In this document: positions 43,726 to 55,057 of the stretch, piece after piece
Numbering within the stretch: the stretch's first letter is position 1
Layout: every line of letters begins with the position of its first letter
NCBI GenBank assembly: GCA_963691705.1
Contig: OY829540.1
Location: forward strand, 49,822,158 to 49,886,157
Direction of reading: 5' to 3'
Source of the DNA: Viola odorata
Taxonomy: Eukaryota; Streptophyta; Magnoliopsida; Malpighiales; Violaceae
Length of the DNA: 64,000 nucleotides
Notes under the pieces: generated by a model
What the model was told of the DNA's origin: nothing
Database searches by the model: none
The model's input: only the letters and a program-made list of their open reading frames with translations
Translations under genes and position numbers: made by a program

Positions 43726-46358
43726 TTAACTGAGCCTTTCGCTGACTAGGAAGTCTGCTTCTTTTATGCCAATTACTGGTACGGGCACCATTTTGTCAAG
43801 AGGTTGAGCGCGCTTCTCATCACCTTGTTCGTATCGGTCCGCTGTTATACATACATACCTATCACAACTCTTTTGAGTCATGAGCAGGTAACATTCGACC
43901 GCCAATTTTTGATTGCCCTTTGTCGCTACCACTCCGTCCCAGGAGGGTTATTTCATCTTCAAATGCTTCTGAGATATTACCGCTCCAAAGCGGTTGAGAA
44001 AAGGTCGTCCGAGTATGACATTGTAGGGCAAGTTTAAGTCCACGACAAGGAATAACAGATCCTCTGACCTCTTGGAGGTGTCTTCTCTGAAGTATACAGG
44101 TAGAGTAGTTATCCCTGTGACTGGGATTGGGACCCCGTCCACCCCAATTATGGGTTTCTTGCAAGGTATTAATTCATTGTCGGGCTGTTCATGAGATTGT
44201 AAGCCTCCAACGAGAAGAGGTTCACTGCACTTCCGTTATCTATGAGAGTTCTTCTGACTCCGTGACTGGCAATGATGGGCGTAACCACCAACGCATCATT
44301 ATGCGGATAGACAACGCCTTTCTCGTCCTCTTCGGAGAAAGCTAACACCATGCGATCTTGGACGCTTATCGTTTCACCTTTCTTCATCGCACCATCCCGT
44401 TTGCATTTTTCTCCTGACGCGGTTGTCAGTGGCTCCGACTCATCCATATAAGGGTCCCTTCCCGCTATGATATTAATCATAGGGAAGCCCTCGTCATCTA
44501 CTGTGAAAGTTTCCTCACCTCTTCCTCCGGGAGCATTATCCTTTTGTGGGACGCGAGGGGGTACTTGTCGATCATCTGCGACCCTTTTCGTGGGATTATT
44601 TCTGGTGTCCTCTCTTACTTTGGTTGCGAATTCTACCAAGTAACCTTCTTCCACCAAACGTTCTATTGCTGATTTTAAGTTCCTGCATACTTCTGTAGAA
44701 TGCCCCCTGGCTTTGTGGAACTTACAATAAGCATTTTCTCTTCTCCCTAGAAGCACTCCGGGCTTTACAGGCGTAGGGTACCGGATGGGAAGGTTTCGCT
44801 GTTCCACTATCGCTAAAATCTCTACCCTTGGTAGATTAAGGGAAGGGAAATCAGGGTCGTATGCCCGACCTTTAGAAGAATCTCCTTGGCGTTGAGATGG
44901 AGAACTGCCAGGCTTTCCCTTTGAAGTGTTACCTTTCCGCCCACTGGAGGTTTTGGGAATATGATCTTTCCGCCGAGCATACTCGTCGGTGAGGCGGTCA
45001 TCAGGAATGGTATTTGCAGGAGCGTTTGGAATTAGAGGTGCCTCAGGCGGCATGCCATAGGTTCTATCTCTGTTTTCCTCTTCTTCTATTTTCGCGTAAT
45101 TATGGGCTTTAAGTCTTAATGCGTCTAGAGTCGCTGGAGGGTCCACCATTAGTGCATCTCTTAATTTACTATAATAGCAGTTCCTCTTCAAGGCTTCTAT
45201 AGCAAAATCAATGGTTACGGCCGACGTTAGTAACATTTCCAGATCAAATCGACTAAGAAATTCCTTCAGAGTTTCCTGAGGCCTTCAACGTAGGTCAAAT
45301 AACGCGGCGGCATATTTCTTGATTGAAATCGCTGTACTGAACCTGCTGCGGAACTTGGATTCCAACTGTGCGAAATTGCTGATGGATCCGCCCGGAAGGC
45401 CCTCGAACCAGAGGCGTGCAACTCCTGATAACGTCATAACAAATATTTAGCATAACGCCACATCACTGTGCATCTGAAATCCTTCACTTTATTGATGTGG
45501 GAAATGGGATCTTTGGTGCCATCATAAGTCTCAGTGGGAAGCTTCACATGTCGACTGACCTTATGGCGTCTTATACGACAGCTAAATGGATGACCTGATG
45601 TGTCATCAAGAATTTCACGCTCATGGCCTGGGGGAGATATTTCCGCAGGACGCCTCCGATTTCGTGGATCTGGCGTGGGATGTCGCCTAGGAGACCGACT
45701 GTGGCTCCTGGGCGAGCGAGTTCGATATCTCCTACTACTGGATCTTTCACTGCGCTCAGGAGACAAATCTCTATTCATTCCTTCTCTTCGACCGTCCCAA
45801 CGGTTTCTGGCCTCCTCGAGGTGCCGATCCTCCAGAGGGATGGGACCTTGAGGTACTCTCGGTACATAAGGCTCCACTCGTCCTTGAGCGAGCTGCACAA
45901 AATTGATCGGGGGATCAGTTATAGGTACAGTTGACCTGAGGTTTTCCTGTAACGACGGTTACAAGGGTCGTTCGGTGACAATAGATGGTGTGAACATGAC
46001 ACGGGGAGGGACACTCAACTCAGAGATTTCAGGTGTCATTCTGACAGCTATTTCCGTCAAATAGTCCAACCGAGCACGAAGGGCCGCTATTTCACTCGCA
46101 AAATGGTGTTCTGTACTATTTAACACAAATCCCCTCGGAGTAGGAGTAGAGAGCTGGATCCTGCCATTTTGGACAACGAAATGGTCGCCTGGAGGAAAGG
46201 ACTTCCCCTGCAGACCTGGTCAAAGGATTTAGAGATTCTGAACTGATTTGTTGTGCTGTCACAGAAAGATCAGCAGTAGCAAAAGGGAATAACTGTCTAC
46301 GATTCGAGAAAGGAGCATTAGAAGATGGGGGTCGCGTCCGCTCCGACTCAGAAGTCAT
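43726..46358 (-). pseudogene. Element C gag and protease, broken
   Basis: The start is the ATG at 46358 (MTSESERT). A small deletion near 46195 shifts the frame. Pieces at 45898-45434 (Arg-rich block), 45236-44169 (gag end, YCKFHKARGHSTEVC, LIDNGSAVNLFS) and 44142-43726 (protease rest) follow in different frames or with stops between. The gag core around 45300-45430 is disrupted. It matches B and D residue for residue elsewhere. Confidence 0.87.
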
Positions 46359-46444
46359 GATTGTTCCGATTTCTGGGTAGAACAGAGCTTGGCTATTAAG
46401 GATGCTCACTTAATGCACCAAGTCTCTCAACGAAAGCACCAATT
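46359..46444 (-). other. PBS and leader of element C
   Basis: The minus strand reads TTGGTGCTTTCGTTGAGAG next to the 5' LTR; one base differs from B and D. The leader to the ATG is the same length as in B. Confidence 0.75.
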
Positions 46445-47056
46445 TGATAAGATTTAATTTCTTATACGATCGGGGTAATGACTTCTGTTGGTCGGAGTTG
46501 CTGTAGTTGCCGTCGAACTCACCTGCAAGACGCTGGAGGGGGGGTTCCGGCGTAGACACTCCGATGCTTAAGTCAGTAAGTGGTTCAAAAATGGCAAAGG
46601 TTCTAGTAAGCGATTTTTGGCTTACCTTTTGTTTTAAACTGAGGGAGTATTTATAGGCCGCTGAGGGCGATACCTGAGCAAAGAGGTGATATCCCGGGAA
46701 AAGCAATCTCTCTGGAGGACGTCGCAGGCGATACCTTATGTTGACGTCATGGGCGATACCTTATGGTAAGGTCATGGGCAATACCTTATGGTGACGTCAT
46801 TGGCGATACCTTATGATGACGTCATGGGCGATACCTTTGAAGAGGGTTCCGCGGGCGATACCTCCATGGATACCTGGGACGGGATGATGCCGTGCGTGCA
46901 GAGACGCGTGAGTCCTCCCCCGCTGATGTCGACCATCCCAGAAAACACCTTCCAGTCTAGAGCCGACGACTCAGATGTCCGATAGAGCTACAGGATTCCG
47001 CCTTCGGCAAGGTCATAATTACCGTAACGCCCCTAAGAGGGTCCTAATTGTTATCA
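46445..47056 (-). repeat. 5' LTR of element C
   Basis: It is 612 bp, with the minus-strand TATAAATA at 46648-46655. Four to five minisatellite units lie at 46735-46845. The target duplication GAGAT follows at 47057-47061. Confidence 0.9.
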
Positions 47057-47622
47057 GAGATCTAAAAACCAAATTTTAGTATTAACAGAAGAAATTGAAG
47101 AACAAGATATAAAAGATATTTCAGAACAATTTCAAGAATTAGAAATTAATAAACTAAGAACTAAAAATTACCAAAAACCTAGAATAAAGCACTTTTATCC
47201 TCGACCAACCTTCCCTGATGTACAATCAGAGGATATGAATACCAGAACTCAATATAATTACGATGGTCAAAGTATTTTAGAATGGAATTTAGAAGGACAA
47301 AGTGAGCATAATATAATAACCATGTTAGAAAATATGATGATGGCAGCCACCGCATATAAAACAAGAGGAAATTCAGATAAATATGTAGCCCAAATAATTA
47401 TTTCAGGTTTTACAGGACAACTTAAAAGTTGGTGGGATAACTATCTCACTCTAGAAGAAAAATTAGAAATAATAAATGTGGTAAAAACAGAAAATGATGA
47501 ATCCAAAGAGGACGCCACTAATGTATTAGCATACACTATACTAAAACATTTTGTGGGAGAACCAAGTCAATTTTAGGAAAAAACAACAGAAATACTGGTT
47601 AATTTAACTTGTCCAAAAAATC
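47057..47622 (+). pseudogene. EPRV copy 2: coat-protein region after element C
   Basis: The frame resumes the polyprotein interrupted at 19354. The coat core YVAQIIISGFTGQLKSWWDN is present. A TAG at 47572-47574 replaces Gln of copy 1. Soon after, near 47616, 573 bp present in copy 1 (5563-6135) is missing. The deletion is a multiple of three at an A-rich microhomology and removes the basic C-terminus and the zinc knuckle. Confidence 0.85.
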
Positions 47623-50129
47623 AAATGATACAACTATTAAAATCTAGCACTGATGAAGAAGACTTATACCTAGAAAATACTAGTAGTGAAGAATTGGAAA
47701 TTGACCCAATTCAGGATAACTCATCCGAAAGTAACGAACAATATGAAGAAGAAAATACTAATATTTGCTCTTGTGTATATAAACAAATAAACACAATTAC
47801 TAAAGAAAAAGAAATGTTGATAGAAATATTAGGAAAAATTGAAGATCCCGAAATACAAAGAGATTATCTAAATAAATTAAAAGATTTAATAATAAAAGAA
47901 AAAGAAAGTAAAGAAATAGAACCCTATAGTTTAAAAACAATTATTAATAGATTTTCCCCTGAAGAATCTAATATATCAACTCAAGATTTAAAAGAAGAAA
48001 TAAAACAAATAAAAATAGATATAAAAAATTTACAAGTAGAAAATACTAAATTAAACATAAAATTTATGTTGCTAGAGCAAAACGAAAATCAAATCAAAAA
48101 TTTAGAAGAACTAAATCAAGAAATAGCAAATGAAGTTTTAGGAATCACAGAAGAAAATTTCCTAAATGCCATCTCTAGAATAGAATTTCAAAAATCGTAT
48201 ATTGATATAGATTTAATCATAAACAAAGAATTCCATATAAATACTTGGGCACTAGTAGACTCCGAAGCCGACCAAAATTGTATTCAAGAAGGAATAATAC
48301 CAACTCAATACTATGAAAAGACCAAAGAACATTTATATGGAGCTAACAGAAATAAACTTCAGATTAATTATAAACTTTCCAATGTAAATATATGTAATAA
48401 GGGATTCTGTCTAAGAAACTCATTCATACTCATAAAAAATTTAAATCAAAAAATAATAATAGGAACTCCTTTTATTACCCAAATCTATCCATTCAATGTA
48501 GATAGTGAAGGTATAAAAACTAAAATTTTTGATACAGAAATTTGTTTCCCATTTATCCATAAACCTCAACAGAAAGATATTGATGTATTAAAAAATTATT
48601 CCATCTCAAAAGATATTATGGTAATACAAAAGAAAAAGCATTTACATTTTTTAACAAAAGAAATAAACTATAAGAGGATTGAAGAAGAACTACAAAATCA
48701 GACTAATATCAAAAAAATAAAATGTTTTCAAAATCTATTTGAAAAAGAAGTATGCTCTGAACTACCAAACTCCTTTTGGAATAGGAAAAAACATATAATA
48801 GAATTACCCTATGAAAAAGATTTTAATGAAAGAAATATACCTACCAAAGCCAGACCTATACAAATGAATAAAGAATTATTAGAATACTGTAAACAAGAAA
48901 TAGATACTCTATTAAAGAAAAAACTCATTAGACCAAGTAAATCTCCATGGTCTTGTGTTGCTTTCTATGTTCAAAATCAAGCAGAAATAGAAAGAGGAGC
49001 GCCAAGATTAGTAATTAATTATAAACCTTTAAATAAAGTATTACAATGGATAAGATACCTTATACCTAATAAAAGAGATCTAATCAAAATACTAAATGGA
49101 GCAACTATATTTTCAAAATTTGATATGAAATCAGGATTTTGGCAAATCCAAATCACTGAAAAAGATAGATATAAAACTGCATTCACAGTACCATTTGGTC
49201 ATTATGAATGGAATGTAATGCCATTTGGATTAAAAAATGCACCCTCAGAATTTCAAAATATAATGAACGATATACTAAATCCATATAAAAAATTCACTAT
49301 TGTATACATAGATGATGTACTAGTATTCTCAAAATCCATAACAGAACATTTTAATCATTTAAACAAATTCTTAAAAATACTAAAAGAAAACGGATTGGTA
49401 GTCTCAGCTACTAAATTAAAATTATGTCAAACAAAAATCAGATTCTTAGGATTTGATATTTACCAAGAAACAATTAAACCAATAAGCAGATCAATAGAAT
49501 TCACTAATAAATTTCCTGATGAAATCAAAGATAAAAAACAATTACAAAGATTTTTAGGATGTCTAAATTATGTATCAGACTTTATTAAAAATCTAAGAAC
49601 TACTTGTTTACCATCATATCAAAGACTCAGAAAAAATCCTCCACCATGGAATGAAAATATGACACTTATTGTTAAAAATATTAAAGAAAAAATTAAAAAC
49701 CTTCCCTGTTTGGGAATCCCTAACCCTTTAGCTGATTTAATAGTAGAAACAGACGCATCTGATATCGGTTATGGAGGAATATTAAAACAAAAAGAACATG
49801 AAAAAGAACAATTGATTAGATATTGTTCGGGAATATGGATTGCTTCACAAAAGAATTACTCAACAATTAAAAAAGAAATTTTATCAATAGTATTATGCAT
49901 ATTTAATTTTCAAGATGACTTATTCAATAAAAAATTCTTATTAAGAATTGATTGTAAAAGTGCAAAATATATTTTAGAAAAAGATGTTCAAAATATAGTT
50001 TCTAAACAAATCTTTGCCCGATGGCAAGCTTTACTTTCAAACTTTGATTTTGAAATTGAATTTATAAAAGGAGAAAATAACTCTTTACCTGATTTCTTAT
50101 CTCGAGAATTTTTACAGGGAAAGATTTGA
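47623..50129 (+). pseudogene. EPRV copy 2: protease, reverse transcriptase and RNase H
   Basis: The frame of 834 codons from 47625 has no stop. Order: a Glu/Lys-rich coiled-coil spacer (about residues 20-190), aspartic protease with the catalytic motif altered to D-S-E-A (about 212-215; D-S-G-A in copy 1), RT with FSKFDMKSGFWQIQI, MPFGLKNAPSEFQ and YIDDVLVFS (YIDD at about 561-564), and RNase H with the acidic residues of VETDASD, KKEILSI, RIDCKSA and LPDFLSREF. RT and RNase H copy the pregenomic RNA. The stop TGA (50127-50129) overlaps the ATG of the next ORF. The frame looks intact, but the polyprotein upstream is broken. Confidence 0.88.
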
Positions 50130-51770
50130 TGTCTCAAAAAGGAAAAGAAGTAATGGCAACACAAAAAGAATGCAACAGAAAAACCAAATCATCTTATGCC
50201 ATGAATATACCAATTACTCCTAACAAATATGAACCACTCAGATCCAGTTCATCCAAAACTGTTAATTCACAACTAGTAACTTCAAATCCCTTTCGATTAC
50301 CACAACCACCACAAAATCAAAGATATACTCCAAATTACCTCCAAGCATTACAGGTTCAACCTCAAAACTCCCCTGCTTCAGTAACCAGTAGAGCTTCTTA
50401 TACACTTGGAACCCCTCATACTAAACCAGTTCAAACAAAATCACCACAAGGCCCAATAACTAAACCATTCGTCAAAAGTGTCAGTTACATTGAGCCAGAA
50501 CACGGAAATGAACTTAAAACCATTGTATCCAATATATTTCCAAAAGATTTTCTATTCATCCCAGACTCTCTAGAGAAAAACAGAATATTCTATGAGTTTA
50601 TCCTTGTAGACACAGATTCTGTCGAAATAGTTCATGTAGAAGATCCAAGATATCCTGGAAAATACTCTTATTCCAAATGCAAAATCCTAAAAGTCTTGAC
50701 CTTATCTGACTAGGACTTAAATCCCTACACTGAAAAATCTTTTTCCTATCCCTTTCGGCCAACAGGAATTAATTATCATGACTACCAAAAAGCATGGCAA
50801 CACGCCTTCCTATATTCAAACTATCATCACTCCTGGTTCTTTCATTTTCATAATGATATACCACGAAAATTCCCTCATTGGTTCTACCAATGGTGGAAAT
50901 ACTTCGGAGCATCAGAACTTGCATATCCTCCAACAGTCAGTGAAGGATTTGAAACCTTTCAAAAAAAATTATCACTCTCAAACTATACCTAAATTGATGT
51001 CATTCACTCTCATGTTCAAAATACCCTGGATCATCTACTGGGATTTTGACATAGTTGACCACACTGCTACAGAACCCCCCATATTGACAAAACGGTGGAA
51101 AGTAAAATGGTGGAAAAGTTTTCCACAAGAACAAGCATGTAAAAACACTGTACTACACAAACTAGTAGAAACCACAATTACCAACCCTACTCCTTTACCA
51201 CCATCTATATTTCTCTCATCCAAAAAACAGTTACAAGCAAACCTAGCAACAGCCTCATCCAAAGATGAATTTAAGAAAAAATTAAAAGAAACACTTTCTC
51301 AACTAGATGCAGATGACGCAGCATCATCAGCAACTCCTCAAAATTCTGATCTAGATTATGATCAAGACATGATGGCTGAATTATATCCAGATTTTAAAAA
51401 AATAAAAAATAAAAAAATAAAAATGAAAAAATCTTACAGTCGACGACAATCAAGCATCTCAGCACAAAGACATATCATCCAAAGAAGACAACAATTCAAA
51501 AAATCAAACAGGTGGCATGACACGTGGAAGACTCTAAGTTTATCAGACAAGATAAAAACCCACCTCTTCAAAATCAAGCTTTATCATCAACGACGAAAGC
51601 AAGACATGTGGAAAAACTTACATCGATCAGCCAAATCTTGTATACACCTCAGCAATCAACAATACAGAAGAAACACAGCTGCAACGCAACATCAGAAAAG
51701 GACGAACTTCAAAAAATGTAGAATTTGTAAAATCTTATCTTTAGATTTTCTAAAATTAGTACTAAACTCT
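50129..51770 (+). pseudogene. EPRV copy 2: additional ORF after the polymerase
   Basis: ATG at 50129 within TGATG opens a 194-codon frame to TAG 50711-50713. The same frame stays protein-like (DYQKAWQHAFLYSN, FPHWFYQWWKYFG) to about 50985, and then the frame at 50778-51782 continues (FKIPWIIYWDFDI, then a Lys/Arg/Ser-rich tail). This suggests one protein of about 500 residues broken by a stop and a frameshift. The Trp-rich FP.WF..WW..FG pattern is one I recall from uncharacterised proteins encoded by plant pararetrovirus-like sequences; function unknown. The overlap suggests translation by stop-start reinitiation. Confidence 0.65.
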
Positions 51771-51847
51771 CCCTATAAATAGAGGGGTTTTCCCTCCGTT
51801 GAATGTAAGCAAAAATCTCCTGTACAAGAATCTCTCAACACAATAAA
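51521..51847 (+). promoter_or_regulatory. EPRV pregenomic RNA promoter and poly(A) signal
   Basis: A G-box CACGTG is at 51521-51526, TATAAATAG at 51774-51782 and AATAAA at 51842-51847. TATA box and poly(A) signal about 65 bp apart are typical of caulimovirids, where a terminally redundant RNA is made by passing the signal once. The tail of the upstream ORF overlaps the region. Confidence 0.7.
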
Positions 51848-51886
51848 AGCTTAAAAGTTTCCCTTTGTAAGTTTTCTCTTTCAAAA

Positions 51887-52249
51887 ATGTCTTTCATTTT
51901 CAAAGAATTATCTTACTGTTTTTCTGAACTAAAAACTAATAAGCTTTCTGATTTATATGAATTAAAAGCAGAACTATCTTCTAAATGTGATGATATTCAA
52001 AAATCCTATATTGAAAATCTTTATAATGAAATAATGAGTGAAAGTATAATTCCAATCTGTAATACTGAAACTCCTTTATGGAATGAAGATTTAATAAAAA
52101 TTGAACTTTTCACAAATATGATAGAAGCCACTAATAAAACTATTCAAACTATTATGCATACACTTAATCAATATGAAGAAAACGTTGAGAGCCAGAAAAA
52201 GAAACAAAAGGTGGAAAAATATAAAAAATTAAAAAGAAATTATCAATAA
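51887..52249 (+). CDS. EPRV copy 2: small ORF after the promoter (120 aa)
   Basis: An intact ORF, MSFIFKELSYCFSEL to the Lys-rich end KYKKLKRNYQ. It is helical in appearance with a C-terminal Glu/Lys-rich coiled coil and strongly basic tail. The position first downstream of the pregenomic promoter resembles the small virion-associated or insect-transmission genes of caulimovirids, but I see no motif to assign one. Copy 1 does not extend here. Confidence 0.55.
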   Translation: MSFIFKELSYCFSELKTNKLSDLYELKAELSSKCDDIQKSYIENLYNEIMSESIIPICNTETPLWNEDLIKIELFTNMIEATNKTIQTIMHTLNQYEENVESQKKKQKVEKYKKLKRNYQ

Positions 52250-52262
52250 TCCAACTACCACC

Positions 52263-52540
52263 ATGAATCCAACCAACCTCACTTCAACTTCGCTTGAACT
52301 ATCACTTGAGCTACCTCTAAATCTAATCTTCCCTGTACGAGCAGGGTCCAACAAACACATGATCGAAGAAACTAATAAAATTATAAACACTCCCATCTCT
52401 CAACCTAATCAACATGAACATGAACTACTACGTCCATCATCATCAACTTTGCCAACTCCCTCTTCTACTTATGAAGCTCACTTGCTAGATCTACTAGCTC
52501 AACGTACAGAACATCCACATCTATCATCCTCAACTCTGCC
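52263..52540 (+). pseudogene. EPRV copy 2: second small ORF, truncated at junction with block E
   Basis: ATG at 52263, 13 bp after the previous stop, opens a Ser/Thr/Pro/Leu-rich frame (MNPTNLTSTSLELSLEL). Viral sequence appears to end near 52540, where reverse-strand accessory gene sequence of block E begins, so the nominal end at 52646 is not viral. No function can be assigned. Confidence 0.5.
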
Positions 52541-54470
52541 AGTTTGGAGCGCAGCAAGTCGGCTTACTCTTCATCTCCCACAGCAGCAAAGGCGCTTCGT
52601 TCCTCAGGAGACGTTAGCATGTGTGCAGCCAAGAACGAAGCAGTAACGGCCCAGTTATCGCCCCTCATGGCCGCAATCCCCGAACTACGAAGCGTAGTCA
52701 TATCCACCTAATGGGTGATGGGCCCAGTGGCATTATATGAGCTCACGTCGACCATAAGATTGGACACTACTGTCCCCTCCCCGAAGCGCTTAAGCATGGA
52801 AGCATCGAAAGGAACAAAGACCACGGCGGCGGGAGAAGGAGGCTGGTTAGAAGCGGAACCTCCCTGGGGCCCGGCTGTCTCATGAGGCTGGTTGGAAGCG
52901 GAACCTCCCTGAGGCATGAATGATCCCTGGGGCTAATAGGAGGAGAAACCCGACAGCTCATCATTATAGACCACGTTGGAGGAATAGTGAGGTACTTCCG
53001 AGCCGAATGAAAGCGGGGAAGTCTCAAAAGGCCCAGGCACGACCACTCCCTCAAAAATGCTACTAGTCTGGCCCGGGGGAGGTGTTAAAGAGTCAAGGGC
53101 GATTTGAGGCCCCTCCCTGACATCAGCTTAACTTGAGGACCGGCTCGTACCTGCTCCGGTGGACCTCTGTCTCTTCCTTGGTTGAGTCAGAATACGCCTC
53201 AAGTCCATATTGCCTCGCGAAAGTGCAGAAGTAGAGGCACGAGAAGTAACCTATGAAGAAAAACAATGAAAAATAAAAGAAAAGGCAGAAAGGCATTGAA
53301 AAAGCAACGCAAAAAGTATAAGGGAGCGGTAGCCGTTACCGTCTCAGCGGTATGTGCTTCCGAAGAGCCGGCCGCGTCCGAAGAAGGCGGAATTAGTGGC
53401 AGAAGGGTGGCAACGCTCCTTGTCTTACGTTTCTTCTTTCCTCTCGCAGAAGCCCTACGAGCAACTGACTGAGGAGGAAAAACAGCGATTGATACGATAG
53501 GAATACCAACCGGAATGGTATCAGTTTCCTCGTCAACTGAGGCGGAAGATGTTTGGGGAGGAACCGAAGCGGTAACAGAAGGAGCAGCTGAAGTGGTGGC
53601 GATATTAACAGCCGCAGCTGCTTCTCTATCTCGAAGTCTCTTTCGGCGCCTCCTAACGCTTTCGGGAACGTAATTCGGATCAGTTGCTGCAAAAGCACAA
53701 GACAGCGTCAGCGTTAGTACTAATACTGAAAGTCAAAGATTGACGCAATACTCACGTCTAACGCAGGCTCTGATATCGGTCCCGCAAGCCAAAAGGCGGG
53801 TATGAACGCTGATTTCCAGACTGAGCAACTTATCAAACCAGCCCTGTTCCGTCTCGTCAAGAGCCACGCGGCGCCAAGCCGTGTCCTTGACGCCCTGGTT
53901 GAAACCAGACCGCCACCATGGCTCCGGAAGCTCGGGAGTCTCAACCATAAAAAACTGCTCTTTCCATTTATCAATGGAAGACTCAAAGTGAAGGAGTTTC
54001 CAGGTGAAGTTCTGGAGCGAATCATCATCATAACGGGGTGATATCGCTATCACACCCCGACGGTTATACATCTTGAACAAAGACTTCAGTAATGCAAGGG
54101 AAGGAGATGTAATTCCTTTGTACTTGCAGAGTTCTAGAAATGCATAAATGCCACAGTAGGCATTTGGGGCCAGATGAACAGGGTTCAGATCCAGAGAAGT
54201 AAGCAACTCTTTGATAAACGGGTCAACCGGAAACCGGAAACCATAACAGAACATCTGGGCATACATAATTCTGCGCTTGCCGGTCAGAACGCTATTCAGG
54301 CGTAAAGACTCAGGGGCGACAGAAGCCTTGAAACCCTCAGGGAGGGTGGCTCCATGATCAGACAGATGTTTATCAAGAATGGAAGAAGAAGTAATAGTAC
54401 TGACTATGGTCTCTATTTTTTCTTCATCAATTGATTTAGACCCAGAAACACGAGTTTTTCTTTTGCCCAT
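52541..54470 (-). pseudogene. Accessory gene 4 homologue of block E, two introns
   Basis: Exon 1 is 54470-53756, intron 1 53755-53687, exon 2 53686-53340, intron 2 53339-53251 (89 bp) and exon 3 53250 to the break near 52541. It starts MGKRKTRVSGSKSIDEEK. Exon 1 is fully open and has MFCYGFRFP, SLDLNPVHLAPNAYCGI and ISPRYDDDSLQNFTW. Exon 2 has a basic KKKRKTR cluster. Exon 3 contains stops near 53128 and 52935 and a further one near 52710, and loses its coiled-coil end at the EPRV junction. Intact exon 1 helps to see the Glu lost to a stop at 37352 in element C. Confidence 0.75.
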
Positions 54471-55057
54471 GGTGGAAAAGGGAAATAAAGGATGAAGAAG
54501 ACAATAAAGGGAAGTGAAGAAGTACCTTTTTTGGAAAAAAATCGAAGTACCTAGGAGATGAAAACCAGAAATGCAAGACGATTTGAGAAGATGCAGAGAA
54601 ATAGATTATCGAAAGTGGAAAAAGAAATAAAGTAAGGGGTTATATAACCCTAGGAGGCTAAAAGAAATGACTGCTGGAACAGTTGCGACACGCGTGACAG
54701 GCATAAGCAATGAGTATAACCCTAGGAAGGAGAGAAGACGCTTTGATCCTATCAAATCAAGCTAGCCCTAGCGTCTTGATAAGCAGACACATGTCTCTGA
54801 ACCATCATGATCCTTCGCTCATACTAATGAGGAGATTCTGAGCATTAAATGCTCCAAAAAAGCAGAATTACTTTATCAGAAAGAGGTCAAGCATGATGAA
54901 GTAATAGACAAAGATAACGCCAAGAAGCAAATTAATAGTTATCCAGAGCGGAATGACAGACGTTATTATGCAAGCGTTATCAGTTATTACAAGCCAAATG
55001 AAACCAATGTTGGAAGAAAAAATAAAAGTAAAACACTCTCAAGCGCTGCCGTGTTTC
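54471..55057 (-). promoter_or_regulatory. Promoter region of the block E accessory gene 4
   Basis: The minus-strand TATATAA at 54641-54647 lies about 170 bp before the ATG, the same spacing as in element C. An AAAGGTACTT motif lies just upstream of the ATG. No ORF is supported. Confidence 0.5.

Larger units (their letters stand above)
19355..47056 (-). mobile_element. Element C: 27.7 kb Tat-lineage element with antisense accessory genes and nested element B
   Basis: The LTRs are at 19355-20013 (3') and 46445-47056 (5'). The target duplication GAGAT is at 19350-19354 and 47057-47061, and the uninterrupted target is seen in EPRV copy 1 at 6693-6697. On the minus strand gag-pol lies at 46358-40584, then a repeat-rich tail. 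On the plus strand are the accessory genes. Element B (25700-33408) sits inside the accessory region, and the block from MADSY-like to MAK-type genes occurs twice (21703-25699 and 33409-39462). All gag-pol segments are broken by stops, frameshifts or deletions. Confidence 0.88.

Noticed and set aside
19355..47056. Treating the whole inverted region as an assembly artefact
   Set aside because: The target duplications and LTR differences are consistent with real nested insertions, and the duplicated parts differ by many substitutions and indels. Only the junctions near 33408, 52540 and 58505 remain open to this doubt.
53266..53472. A 68-codon plus-strand ORF rich in Lys
   Set aside because: It runs antisense over intron 2 and exon 2 of the block E accessory gene 4, which has consistent splice sites and homology.
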